Assembly: GCF_030463535.1 (NCBI RefSeq) | Contig: NC_132879.1 | Span: 32,731,925 to 32,795,924 of the forward strand | Length of the DNA stretch: 64,000 bases | Origin: Salminus brasiliensis | Taxonomy: Eukaryota; Chordata; Actinopteri; Characiformes; Bryconidae | Direction: 5' to 3' | Notes under the pieces: model-generated | The model's input: only the letters and a program-made list of their open reading frames with translations | Databases searched by the model: none | Told to the model about the DNA's origin: nothing | Part shown: positions 1 through 11,480 of the stretch, one piece after another | Numbering within the stretch: position 1 is the stretch's first letter | How the letters are laid out: each line of letters starts with the position of its first letter | Program-made: the position numbers and the translations under genes

Positions 1-1380
<1,380 letters not shown>

Positions 1381-1401
1381 TATATAGTTCTGAGAAGGTC
1401 T

Positions 1402-1882
1402 TGTTGCGATCACAGCTCTAAGTCCATGATCAGCATGCTCGTGGATGAGGAAAGGATCACACAGAGAGCTGTCCGTGTTAAGTAGAAAAGGTTTATTACA
1501 ATATTCTGCAGAATACGGAGATCACACAGCACACGGAAAATGCCCACAGTAATCTGATGTTCGTACAAAAGTTGTTCCCTTTTATAGTTCTCTATAGGGA
1601 GTCTCTTTTGTTCAGATAAACATGTTTTTCTGCACGTCTCCCAAGCTGGTATAGTTACATCCCAACTGTATCTTCCCAATGTATCTTCTACTAGAACACT
1701 CTGTACTTGAACCTCTTGTCCTGTGGATTTTGATTAGAATATACGCAGTCACTGCCTTGGTTACTTTGATTACACACGGCAAGCTAAATTATTGTTCGTA
1801 CCCCCGATGATGAACATAATCACAAAATGATACATAACACAAAATGATCAACATAACCACATTATATGTCATAATTCTCACA
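1402..1882 (-). repeat. ERV LTR, downstream (viral 3') copy
   Basis: Same 481-base LTR as at 3951-4431. The differences I can see are at 1405 (T against C), one base near 1658 (ACATCCC against ACACCCC), and one near 1832 (ATACATAA against ATACCTAA). It lies directly against the polypurine tract at 1883-1894. Confidence 0.9.
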
Positions 1883-1894
1883 ATTCCCCCTTTT
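1883..1894 (-). promoter_or_regulatory. ERV polypurine tract
   Basis: Read on the minus strand this is AAAAGGGGGAAT, directly upstream of the viral 3' LTR, where plus-strand DNA synthesis is primed in retroviruses. Position and composition fit exactly. Confidence 0.85.
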
Positions 1895-2074
1895 GATCTC
1901 TTCACAGAGATCAACCTAAGGCCCCACGAACATCACCCACTAGGTGAGGTGTGTGAGCGAAAACCTCTCCGGCAGATCCCTTCTGGCCCTCGGCCTTATC
2001 ACTTAAGAGAGGAAATTCTCACACGGCTATCCTGCCCCGATCAGCCACCATAAGGCACCTCACTGGGTTATGTT

Positions 2075-2574
2075 TTACCCATAGGTTATTTCCTCCTGAT
2101 CACAGTCATCGTGGTTCACTACCCCTGTTAACAATGGCATCATATAAGGTGGTGGTTGTTTGCTCTCGATTGTTGTGGTGATTAGTCTAAGAACCAAGGA
2201 CCTAATACATGGAATACAACAACAGCCACACGTGACCAGTATGGCCACAAACACCGCAATCGACATGAATAATGACATAAAAAAGGTTTTCCATTTACCA
2301 AAAGTGGAGTTCAACCAGTCTTCTAATTCATTGTCAATACCCGAATGCTCATGCATAGTATCAGATAGGGTTCTCAGCCCGTCAAGTGCCCTGGCCACGG
2401 AACCATCTGGAGCAGTATTGTTAGGAATATACATGGATCAACAGCTTTGCCTGCTGATCTCCGAGGTTTCAAGACAACTGTGTCCTCTCTAACCACGTCA
2501 AATATTGTTATTACTGCCACCAGAGATGCCGCGGCCAAGACACCTAGGACTTTCCAGTTCCTATATAGCCACAT
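2075..2574 (-). pseudogene. ERV env remnant: signal-peptide region next to transmembrane-subunit tail
   Basis: Minus-strand remnant of a retroviral envelope gene. Two frames are visible. The first, starting at 2574, opens with a short basic and then strongly hydrophobic stretch (residues about 1-25) that resembles an envelope signal peptide and is readable for about 45 residues. The second, ending at 2075, covers the C-terminal part of a transmembrane subunit: a pre-membrane segment, a membrane span of about 25 residues, a Cys-rich CGCCCIPC stretch just inside the membrane, and a cytoplasmic tail of about 45 residues. The receptor-binding subunit, cleavage site and fusion region are absent. 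The junction near 2430-2450 looks like a large internal deletion that also shifts frame. The gene cannot make a working envelope. Family: gammaretrovirus-like in general style; closer assignment is not possible here. Confidence 0.75.
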
Positions 2575-2920
2575 ATTGATTATATTTTACACAAAACAGC
2601 AAGCTAAACCTCCTATGGTAGCACGCTTTATCTGTCCGTTTTAATCCTGAGGCAGGTTTACCCCCCAGGAAGCTTACAACCTTCTTTCCCTGCCGTGCTA
2701 CCTCCTTCTTACGCGATGAAGCTAAATGATACCTTTTCTCACACTCTGCTCGATCCTGTAGCCCCCAAATGATATAAACTCCAAGCAAAAATTATAACAC
2801 ACAACCAACAAATAATACAAACAGTCAAATGGCAGGTTGTCATCTGTGCTCCGGTCTCATGATGATTTGTTCAATTCAGGGTTTTGGGTGGACTACCTCC
2901 CCCTTTTTGCCACCAGGGGA

Positions 2921-3165
2921 TTATTCTGCCCCTTGTTGAGTGGTGGGCTTAGCCGTTGTCAGATCCTTCTGGATGTCTCGTAGCGTCCTCGTAGGTAGGT
3001 CTGCCACCGCACACTGAGTCCAGTGGTACCACGTGTCGCCTTTTCCTTTCAGACGAACCGCATGAGTTGTCCTCTCCGTCACTTGATATGGCCCGGTCCA
3101 CCGTGGCTCCGACCACTTGCGCTTGAACACCCTCAGTCTCACCCAGTCGGCTGTTGGTTTCGCCG
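2921..3165 (-). pseudogene. ERV pol remnant: integrase C-terminal domain
   Basis: The minus-strand frame contains the integrase C-terminal beta-barrel signature WSEPRWTGPYQV followed by AVRLKG and a WYHWTQC motif, the usual end of a gammaretrovirus-type pol. Upstream sequence on the same frame begins near 3165 and quickly loses similarity; the catalytic core, reverse transcriptase and protease are missing. The frame runs to a stop near 2921 after a polar tail. It is a broken fragment with no expected activity. Confidence 0.75.
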
Positions 3166-3460
3166 AGGTTTCAGTTCCTGACTCTGCCTGTTTCGTTCGT
3201 TCTCTGTTTTTCCCGTTTCAACATTTCCACCACCATATTACTCCACTTACTCTTTCTTCTACCTTTCTTTTTAACTTCCGGTTTTGCACAATGATACTCT
3301 AGCGTGTTTTCTAACTGTAAACTTAACATTGCCCACTCTCTGTTATCCCCCTCATTTCTACCCCATTATGTCTCTATATTTATTATTTTTCTGAAATTAC
3401 TCGTACTTCCGTTTAACAACTATCCAAACATATACCTTAGATAAGTCTTATGACTTAACA

Positions 3461-3629
3461 GAATTTAGGGAATCTTGTTCCCAGGGACTCCAACCCAAGT
3501 AGCGAATTTAGGGAATCTTGTTCCCAGGGACTCCAACCCAAGTAGCGAATTTAGGGAATCTTGTTCCCAGGGACTCCAACCCAAGTAGCGAATTTAGGGG
3601 ACCTCACCCCCAGGGACTCCAACCCAGTT
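3461..3629. repeat. 43-base tandem repeat in ERV leader, about four copies
   Basis: Units begin at 3461, 3504, 3547 and 3590. The first three look identical over GAATTTAGGG...AAGTAGC; the fourth is diverged after GAATTTAGGG. The period is 43 bases. It sits between the primer binding site and the pol remnant, where leader and gag should be. Confidence 0.93.
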
Positions 3630-3928
3630 TACCGTCACGCCGGACGCACTGACACCTCGTCAGGTGTTCAGGGGGGCCAACCACGAACCCAAGAACCACA
3701 CTCTTTGTGGCTTTTTCTTTTCCTTACTCTTATTTACCTTTTATACTCTCAATTTACAAACCCCCTTTGGTTAATCAACAGAGACGGATCTAATTTAGAT
3801 TTTGTAGTCAAATATGCAGATTTTATTAAAAAGGTTCTGCTTACCTTTTAATCGGGGCCCCGTCCGTCCCTAGGGATCAACCTGGAAGTCTGTTCGCCAA
3901 TTCTCAGGTCTCTGTCGTCCTTTTCCTC

Positions 3929-3946
3929 ATCACGTCGGGGTCACCA
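3929..3946 (-). promoter_or_regulatory. ERV primer binding site, tRNA-Trp type
   Basis: Four bases inside the viral 5' LTR. The plus strand here reads ATCACGTCGGGGTCACCA, which equals the 3' end of vertebrate tRNA-Trp plus CCA over 18 bases, so the minus-strand viral genome would anneal to tRNA-Trp. The tRNA identity is from memory of the conserved tRNA-Trp acceptor and T-arm sequence. Confidence 0.85.
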
Positions 3947-3950
3947 AAAT

Positions 3951-4431
3951 TGTCGCGATCACAGCTCTAAGTCCATGATCAGCATGCTCGTGGATGAGGA
4001 AAGGATCACACAGAGAGCTGTCCGTGTTAAGTAGAAAAGGTTTATTACAATATTCTGCAGAATACGGAGATCACACAGCACACGGAAAATGCCCACAGTA
4101 ATCTGATGTTCGTACAAAAGTTGTTCCCTTTTATAGTTCTCTATAGGGAGTCTCTTTTGTTCAGATAAACATGTTTTTCTGCACGTCTCCCAAGCTGGTA
4201 TAGTTACACCCCAACTGTATCTTCCCAATGTATCTTCTACTAGAACACTCTGTACTTGAACCTCTTGTCCTGTGGATTTTGATTAGAATATACGCAGTCA
4301 CTGCCTTGGTTACTTTGATTACACACGGCAAGCTAAATTATTGTTCGTACCCCCGATGATGAACATAATCACAAAATGATACCTAACACAAAATGATCAA
4401 CATAACCACATTATATGTCATAATTCTCACA
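3951..4431 (-). repeat. ERV LTR, upstream (viral 5') copy
   Basis: Read on the minus strand it runs from TGTGAG to GCGACA, the usual TG...CA form. It has a TATAAAAGG-like box at about 4130-4138 (minus strand) and an AATAAA signal near 4040-4046, which would place the U3/R/U5 boundaries in the right half of viral coordinates. It is the LTR next to the primer binding site, so it would drive transcription leftwards across the internal remnant. Confidence 0.9.
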
Positions 4432-4436
4432 GTCTG

Positions 4437-4580
4437 TATTATTTTGCAGAGGCAGTATCATAGCTTGTGAGTTTAATCTGAGGTGTGATCATTGCTTGTT
4501 GAAAACTTTACCCACTATCCGACCAGGATGATTTGAAATATAGTCAACTATGGCCATTTTTTGTTAGTGTTAGTTAAGAA
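4437..4580 (+). pseudogene. U4 snRNA-like sequence, unit 1
   Basis: Aligns by eye along most of vertebrate U4 snRNA: GCAGAGGCAGTATC near the 5' end, the 5' stem-loop region with its kink-turn GA pairs, TTGAAAAC in the centre, GATTTGAAATATAGTC in the central domain, and a degenerate Sm site (CCATTTTTTG at 4554-4563). The 3' terminal stem-loop of U4 is not recognisable and the first bases (AGCTTTGCGC in U4) are altered. The upstream PSE-like box seen in units 2 and 3 is separated from it here by the Tc1 element and the retrovirus, so this copy is probably silent. Confidence 0.8.
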
Positions 4581-4666
4581 TAAGCTTGAATGTTTTTTTC
4601 AGTGCTTTTTGTTGTAGTCAGTTTGGTTTTAGATTGTGTGGGTATTAAGTTTACGTTCAGCTTTTT

Positions 4667-5586
4667 TCCACTTTCTAGCACTTATTTTTATATCTGTTTA
4701 GTCATTTACTGCATCATATGCTTACTAACTGCTTTTCCATTGTGTTTACAGTCTATTCCCACAGGTATATCAACAAACTAAACAAAAAGCCCAGTAGCAG
4801 TTTACCCCTACAACCAGCTTTATTTCAGTGCCCAAATCAACTGCAAGCGGGAAGTCCCTGCTTTTTATGGCTGCTGCTGCTTTTTGACTGTATGAAGTGT
4901 GGCATGTTTAGTCTAGAGCCTTTTTCCACCGCTAGTGATAATGATCGTGTTTTTACTGAATGTGAGCTAGTTCACTCTTTGGTGGTTAAAGTGGAGCAGT
5001 TAGAGGTGAGCATCACGGCTTTACTAAAGGATAGAGAGCCAGAGTCACTGACAGCAGCCCCGGATGCTTTAGGGAGAGCTAGCACCCCCCTCCACTCCGG
5101 AGTTAGCTAAGCTAAGGCTAATGCTAGCGCTAAGACCAAAGCTAGCCCACCAGAACACCAAACAGGTTTACCCCTCAGTGAAACACCCGCTGAGGAGCCT
5201 GTTCAGCGTACTCTGCTCAGAGGAGACTCTGTTATCTGACACGTGAAGATAGCTCGTCCTTTAGAGGCTCCAGCAGAACCGTTAGCTGTTTACCAGGAGC
5301 CAGAGCGCCGGACATTAGCGCCCACCTTAAGCAGGTAGCTAACAGGAGATATTCGAGGGTAGTTATTCATGTAGGGGCAACGATATTCATCTGCGGCAGT
5401 CAGAAGTAAGTAAGGATAACATTAAAGAGGGGGTTAAACTGGTCCAGACAATGTCTGATGTGGTCATTTGCTCTGGCCTTATCCCAATGAGGCGCGGCTC
5501 TGAGTCTTACAGCCGACTCACAGCGCTAAATCACTGGATGTTCAAGTGGTGTTCGGAAAATCATGTGGGCTTCATAGATAACTGCT

Positions 5587-5590
<4 letters not shown>
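4667..5590 (+). pseudogene. L2-clade LINE (LINE-B), 5' part with ORF1, copy 1
   Basis: First half of an older LINE inserted in U4 spacer sequence. From 4718 an open frame of 130 residues ends at 5110. It contains a Cys-bearing segment (MKCGMF, then CELVHS) and a short heptad-like helix (LVVKVEQLEVSITALL), the usual start of L2/CR1 ORF1. From about 5200 to 5585, in broken frames, come the parts of an SGNH/GDSL-type esterase domain: GDSVI, VVIHVGA with a following ND, and GLIPMRRGSESYSRLTALN, ending at GFIDN where LINE-A interrupts. The rest of this domain (HPTREGTALLS) resumes at about 11535. Stops and small deletions show it is dead. Confidence 0.75.
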
Positions 5591-5664
<74 letters not shown>

Positions 5665-5683
5665 GGGAGAGAGAGAGAGAGAG
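5587..5683. repeat. GA microsatellite at the LINE-A 5' junction, copy 1
   Basis: Almost pure GA dinucleotide run of about 97 bases with a few GGGA interruptions. The corresponding runs are about 35 bases at 21650 and about 30 bases at 47615, so it has changed length since the unit was duplicated. Confidence 0.95.
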
Positions 5684-6277
5684 TCGTGTTTAGTATGAGC
5701 TCTTGAAATTTCTACCTTTTTTCATTTTAAAAATGAGATAAATCACAGAAATCAAACTGATTATAATTATAATATCAACAAAACGTCATTTCAGTTTAAA
5801 AAGAATTTATTTGGATATAATTAGACAGAAAAACAAGCAAAAATAAGAATCAGAAGGAGAGCAGCTAGCAGAGCAGCAAGCAGCGTAGCCGTTAGCCGTT
5901 AGCAGTGGAAGCAGATTCAGCAGAAGCAGAATCAGCTCCAGAAAGAATCCAGAGGAAAACTGAACAGGGAGCTGTAGACCTGCTACACCCACCGCTGAGA
6001 CCAACCACACCCGACTAAACCAGGAGCAGAGACCAGACAGCCCCCACACCTGCGCCTCACACTGGGGTAAGAGACCCGCTCCCACAGAGCGACAGAGTCA
6101 CAGACCGGAGACCATCACCCTAAACTAAGGTCTGAACTCAGGTATGAAACTCTAGCTACAGAAGAGGAGAACGTGCTCAGATAGCGCTAACCCCGCTAAG
6201 TTTGCTAAAGCAGCTAATCTGGCAGTTACTGCGAGCCTCCTCTGATTGGTCAGCTGCTACAAAAACTGCTACAACCA

Positions 6278-8011
6278 ATGAGAATGGCCTCAGCAGCAGC
6301 AGCAGCTCCGCCTTCCCACATGTTTGACTTTCCCACAGACGCTGGATCAGAGAGCAGCAGACAGCAGCATAAACAGAGGCAGCAGAGAGAGAACCCTGAG
6401 ACCCTGTTTAAAGACTGCAGCTCCATCAGAGGGAGAAACACCACCACCAGCCTGCTCTTCTACACTGAGCACAGTCCAGCATGGCATTCGGCTCTGTGCA
6501 GATATTTCACACACACCACAAAGAGAGGCATCTGCAAGGGCCGCCAGTTATACATCTTTGAGGATGCAGAAAAAGATGCAGAGAACAGGCTCCTAACAGT
6601 GAAGCTGTACCAAAACAGCACAGTGATGGTGCAGGGGAGTGAAGACGCTCTGCTGGAATTTGAAATGGCTTTTCCCAGTCTCACAAACCTGGCCAACCAA
6701 GAAAGAGCTGAAGCCCCCAGCACAGTCCCCAGCCCAACCCCCACACTTGAACAAACACCCGCTGAAGGGGAAACAGAGCCCCCACAACATTACTGTAGAT
6801 CACAGCCCTCGCTCAGTCAGCACTAAACAATGAACTGGCAAGGGTTCGAGACAACACACACAAAGAACTGGAACAAATTAAACAGGAACTGAAAACAGAA
6901 ATTTGGAGCCTCAAGGAAGAGCTGCACCAGAAAGACACCACCATAAAGAACCTAAACACACAGATCCAGACACACACTGAGGAGCTGAACACTCCACTCA
7001 CTGCCAGCCCCTCACAATCCAGACAGATTTAAAATCTCCCTGCTACACAGCAAGACCACCACAAGCCCTCGTCTGATAGACCCGTAGAGCTCCAGAAGCC
7101 TGAAGCAGAGGGAGCAGCTGAGCAGCAGAGCAGCAGACCAGCCACCGTGGAGAAAGACACAGACATTGCCATTCTGATTGATTCAAACGCAAAATTCCTG
7201 CAGGAGGATTTACTCTTCCCAGGTCAGAAAACAGCAAAAATATGGTGCCCAAAAATAAAAGATGCCCACAGAATTCTCTCTGATTCCAAACTTAACACTG
7301 CTAAATCTATCATTATCCACACTGGCACCAATGACCTCAGAACAGAGCAGGATAGGGTAGGAAGACTGATGTGCAGAGTAGCAGAGAGAGCTGCTGAGTC
7401 CTTTCCTAACACCAAAATCATTATCTCCACCCTCCTGCCCTGCAAAGACTTCTACCCAGCCACCATCCACAAGATCAACACAGACATCTCTAGAGGATGT
7501 GCCCTCATGCCTAATGTGCACCTGGCCCACCACTCTAACATCACCCCCCACCATCTCTACGACCATGTGCACATAAGCAAACACATGGTCAGAGAATTTG
7601 CCAGGACACTTAAAAATACTACACTTGGCAGACATTCCCACTCAACACAGGAACACGGAGGAATGGTTCCCAAGACCACAACACAGCTTCAGGCACGCAG
7701 CCATCAGCCCTACCATCCACAAACACCTCCTGAGAGCCCGACACCTACCTGGACAGCATAATTCTCCTCACACCCCGCCAACTGGACCAGCCTACCGGGT
7801 CACACCGTCCAGACCAGCACAACGCCCCCCTCCAACCAGACCAGTGCACCGGCCCCACCCTGAACATGCACCCCGAGCAGCCCCCCTCACTCAGGACAGG
7901 GCCCTACAGCAGCAACGCAGCTATGCAGAGGTCCTTCGTACTCCACAGAGCTCTACACAGATGGGTGAAATCAAACAGTTGCTACAGTACATCTGTGCAA
8001 AACTCCCATAG
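6278..8011 (+). pseudogene. LINE-A ORF1, copy 1: conserved N-terminal domain, esterase-like domain, Pro-rich tail
   Basis: Start ATG at 6278 (MRMAS). The N-terminal 180 residues contain a compact conserved domain (about residues 50-130; LFYTEHSPAWHSALCRYF, GRQLYIFEDAEKDAE) of alternating beta character, which I do not recognise with confidence; a nucleic-acid-binding role is a guess. A 221-base deletion between two AGCACT motifs removes the coiled coil present in copy 3 (48717-48937), breaking the frame at 6826. From 7147 an SGNH-hydrolase-like domain reads ILIDSN (block I), HTGTND (block III) and LYDHVH (catalytic Asp/His block) to 7761. A third frame (7598-8011) encodes a Pro-rich C-terminus ending KLP. 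It needs several frame changes, so it is not functional. Confidence 0.75.
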
Positions 8012-8188
8012 CTCATATATGCAGCACACTTACAGTCACTACTTCAATCTTTTTCATTATAAAATGAACTTGTAGTAGACTTCTTGTTTTGTTTTTGAAT
8101 GCATTTATTTATTTTCCCCAATATATTCAGTATTAATAGATTTCTTTATTTATCTCATTTTAATCAGAAAAGGAGATTTACTATTAAC

Positions 8189-11100
8189 ATGGCTTCACTC
8201 TCAATTAGCATAGAACATTCAAGGTTTAAAATCATCAACATTTGGGTTTAAAAATCTAGATGAAGACTTTCAAAACAATATCAAAAACACTGATCTTCTA
8301 ATACTGCAAGAGACTTGGTGTAGGACTGATACGACCACTCACTGTCCCCAAGGCCACAGAGAGATCATCATCCCTTCCCAAAAACTGAACTCAGTGCGTC
8401 AGGGCAGAGACTCGGGAGGAATAATCATATGGTACAAAGAAAACCTACACAGTTTTTTAGACACATTGAAAATTGGAAAATTTTACATTTGGCTTAAAAT
8501 AAAAAAGGCATTATTATCTATGAAAAAAGATCTGTTTCTCTTTGCCATATATATTCCTCCAACAGAGTCCCCTTACTGCTCTGAAGAGATGTTCCCAGAG
8601 CTAGGAAAGGAAATATGCCATTTCCAGGCGCAGGGAAATGTGCTGATTTGTGGGGACTTCAATGCTAGAACTGGAACACAGCCTGATTATATTAATATAA
8701 AAAATGACAAATACATTAACAATAATATGCCATCCATTACTAATAACCCTTCTTATGCCCATAGAAACAATCAAGATTGCACGGTCAACAAAAGTGGTAA
8801 AGACCTCCTGCAGCTCTGTCAAAGCCTGGGTCTGTACATCGTCAACGGCAGGTTACGAAGGGACACTTTAGGAAGGTATACATTTTGCTCACCTCTTGGG
8901 AATTGTACAGTAGATTACATCATAACAGATTTAGACCCTTTCTCTCTCAGCGCATTCACTGTAAAAACACTAACCCCTTTGTCTGATCACAGCCAAATCA
9001 CTGTGTTCATTAAAAGGGCAGAAAATAACAGCAGTGCACACACACAGCCCAGTAAGCTGTACAACATCCGGAGACCATACAGATGGGCCCAAAACAGCAC
9101 AGAAGAGTTCCAGAAAGCAGCTGCAAACCAAGAAATTCAGACACTTTTAGACTCCTTTCTGGACACCACATATGTTCCCAGTAAAGAAGGAATCAATCTG
9201 GCAGTAAGAAATATGAGTATGATTTTTGACAAAACAGCTAAAAAAGCACAATTAAAAAATAGAAACAGATCAAAACCCAAACTCAAAAAAGAAGACAATT
9301 GGTTTGATCAGGAGTGCCAAAACATGAGAAAAGAACTTCGAAATGTATCAAATCAGAAACACAGAAATCCAAACAATGCACACATACGCATTCTTTACTG
9401 TGAAACACTAAAGAATTATAAATATACACTCAGAACCAAAAAAGCTCAATATACATACAAGCAACTATCACTACTTGATTCAATAAATACAAATACATTC
9501 TGGAATAATTGGAATAAACAGAACAAAGCAAGATAAACAGAAAACTAGAAAAATTAGAAATAGCAATTAAAAACAATCAAAATCCTTTAGACTTCTCAAT
9601 TACTGAACAGGAGCTTAAAAACAAAATTAAAAAACTAAAACCAAATAAAGCATCTGGACCCGATGGCTTCCTGAAAGAGACGCTAAAATGTACCAGTAAA
9701 ACTGTTGAATTTAGTTCTGAGTGTAGGTCACTTCCCTGAAACCTGGAACCATGGACTGATAACACCAATCTTTAAAAATGGAGATAAGTTTGACCCTAAT
9801 AATTACTGAGGCATCTGTGTGAACAGTAATTTGGGGAAGCTGATGTGCAGCATCTTAAATTCTAGAATCTTAAACTTCCTTATGAAGCACAGTGTCTTGA
9901 ATAGAAGTCAAATTGGGTTTTTACCAAATCACCGCACCACTGATCATACTTACACCCTACACACCCTTATTGAAAAACATCAATATAAAACCAAAATATT
10001 TGCCTGTTTTATTGACTTGCACCAAGGATTCTTTTACAGACTTCTAGAAAGTGGTGTAGGGGGTAAAACATATGATCTCATTAAATCAATGTACACAGGA
10101 AACAGGTGTGGAATTAAAATCGGTAACAAACAAACAGATTCTCTCGCTCAGGAGTGCGGAGTGAGACAGGGCTGCTGTTTAAGCCCAACCCTATTCAACA
10201 TTTATATTAATGAACTGGCCAAAATACTAGAGGAGTCTAAAGCTCCCGGTCTCACTCTGCACAACTCAGAGATCAAATTCCTGCTCTATGCAGACGACCT
10301 GGTCCTGCTGTCCTCCACAGAGCAGGGTCTACAGCAAAACCTGGACCTGCTGGAGCAGTACTGCCAGACCTGGGCCCTGGCAGTAAACCCCAAAAAGACA
10401 AAGATCATGATATTTCAAAAAAGATCCCGATCTCAATTTCTATTAGGCACAGGAAATCAACCATGCCTCCAACTATAACTATTTAGGCATCACAATCAGT
10501 TCCTCTGGAAATTTCCATCAAGCAGTGAATCAGCTGAGAGAAAAAACACGCAGAGCTTTCTACACCATAAAACGTCAAATTTGTGCAGAAATTCCAATTA
10601 AAATTTGGCTAAAAATATTTGAGTCAGTAATGGAACCTATTGCCCTTCATGGCAGTGAAGTTTGGGGTCCGCTTACCAATCAACAATTTGACAAATGGGA
10701 CAAACATCCAATTGAGACTCTGCATGCAGAATTCTGTAAAAACATGCACAGAAACTCCACCAACAACGCATGCAGGACCAGAACATCACTAAACTAATCA
10801 GAACAAACCAAATTACAGCTCATTTGAGAGACAAATACAACACCTATTGGGAAACTCAAACACAATTACAGAGTAAAATGCAATGTTATCTGACCCCAAA
10901 ACGCCAGTACACTGTGGCAGAGTACCTGAGCACAGTGACTGACCCGAAACTGAGGACCACTCTGACCAGGTACAGACTCAGTCAGCACAGCCTGGCTATA
11001 GAGACTGGCAGACACAAAAGATCCTGGGTTCCTCAGGAGAAGAGAACATGCCAGCAGTGCCAGCTCAACAAAACAGAGTCAGAGCTGCACTTCCTGACAG

Positions 11101-11282
11101 AATGCCCCAAATACACCCAGAACCGCCAGCAATTCTACACCAAAATCAGCCACAGATACCCCAAATTCCTCAGCCTCTCCGACCCAGAGAAACTGCCCTA
11201 TCTGCTAGGAGAGCGTAGAGAGTGCTGCTCACTCACAGCTCAGTACACCCTTGCCTGCCACCGTCAGAGAGACAGTGAGTGA
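8189..11282 (+). pseudogene. LINE-A ORF2 (endonuclease-reverse transcriptase), copy 1, broken
   Basis: Original start MASLSIS at 8189; two bases are missing soon after relative to copy 3. An apurinic/apyrimidinic-type endonuclease follows in the 8394-9536 frame with GDFNAR and LSDHSQI catalytic motifs. A deletion of about 120 bases near 9522 joins NKQNKAR to the next frame. Reverse transcriptase motifs follow: NQIGFLPNHRTTDH at about 9905, and LLYADDLVLLSS (the YADD box) at about 10282. A 27-base loss near 10018 removes part of the first catalytic block (FIDFKKAFD in copy 2). The C-terminal region (10525-11282) has a zinc-knuckle-like CQQCQ...HFLTEC. A TGA replaces an Arg codon at 9807. Not functional. 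Confidence 0.85.
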
Positions 11283-11480
11283 CCATATCAGCTTCTACAC
11301 ACTGTAACACACACTGAAACACACACTGACACACACTTTTTTTTTTTTTTATGTTAATAGTTCAAACTGTTCAGTAATGTTTAATCTGTTCACATTTCAC
11401 AACTTTCCTGTAACCTGTAGCTTTGGCAATACAAATGTAGCTCTATTTGTCATGCCAATAAAGCCCCCTGAATTGAAAAT

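Larger units (their letters stand above)
1402..4431 (-). mobile_element. Endogenous retrovirus, internally deleted, minus strand
   Basis: Two LTRs of 481 bases (1402-1882 and 3951-4431) bracket only 2068 bases of interior. The insertion is flanked by a 4-base duplication, GTCT, at 1398-1401 and 4432-4435; the uninterrupted site is visible at 19967-19972 and 46459-46464. Coding direction is minus: from right to left there is a primer binding site, a leader with tandem repeats, the C-terminal end of integrase, a fragment of env, a polypurine tract and the second LTR. Gag, protease, reverse transcriptase and most of env are missing. The LTRs differ at only three positions that I can see, so the insertion is recent. 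It is a defective provirus that would depend on helper functions. Confidence 0.92.
5591..11480 (+). mobile_element. LINE-A, nearly full-length APE-type non-LTR retrotransposon, copy 1 (nested in L2)
   Basis: About 5.9 kb element holding ORF1 (6278-8011), ORF2 (8189-11282) and a 3' UTR with CAATAAAG, ending CCTGAATTGAAAA. Its likely target duplication is AACTGCTTAGA at 5580-5590 against AATTGGTTAAA at about 11482-11492 (three mismatches), and removing the element restores the L2 ORF1 esterase reading. Clade is not assigned: the ORF2 palm motif QGCCLSP is more like the RTE/L1 groups, while the ORF1 esterase domain is a feature of L2/CR1-type elements. Confidence 0.82.

Noticed and set aside
1410-1679. 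89-residue minus-strand frame inside each ERV LTR.
   Set aside because: The frame lies within U3/R/U5 regulatory sequence; no known LTR-encoded protein resembles it and it spans the TATA region.
5451-5693. Plus-strand frame ending in a long run of Arg/Glu.
   Set aside because: The Arg/Glu run is a translated GA microsatellite; the first part belongs to the broken L2 esterase domain.
5807-6085. Minus-strand 92-residue frame with hydrophobic stretch, present in all LINE-A copies.
   Set aside because: Antisense to the LINE-A 5' UTR; identical in the copies only because they are recent duplicates.
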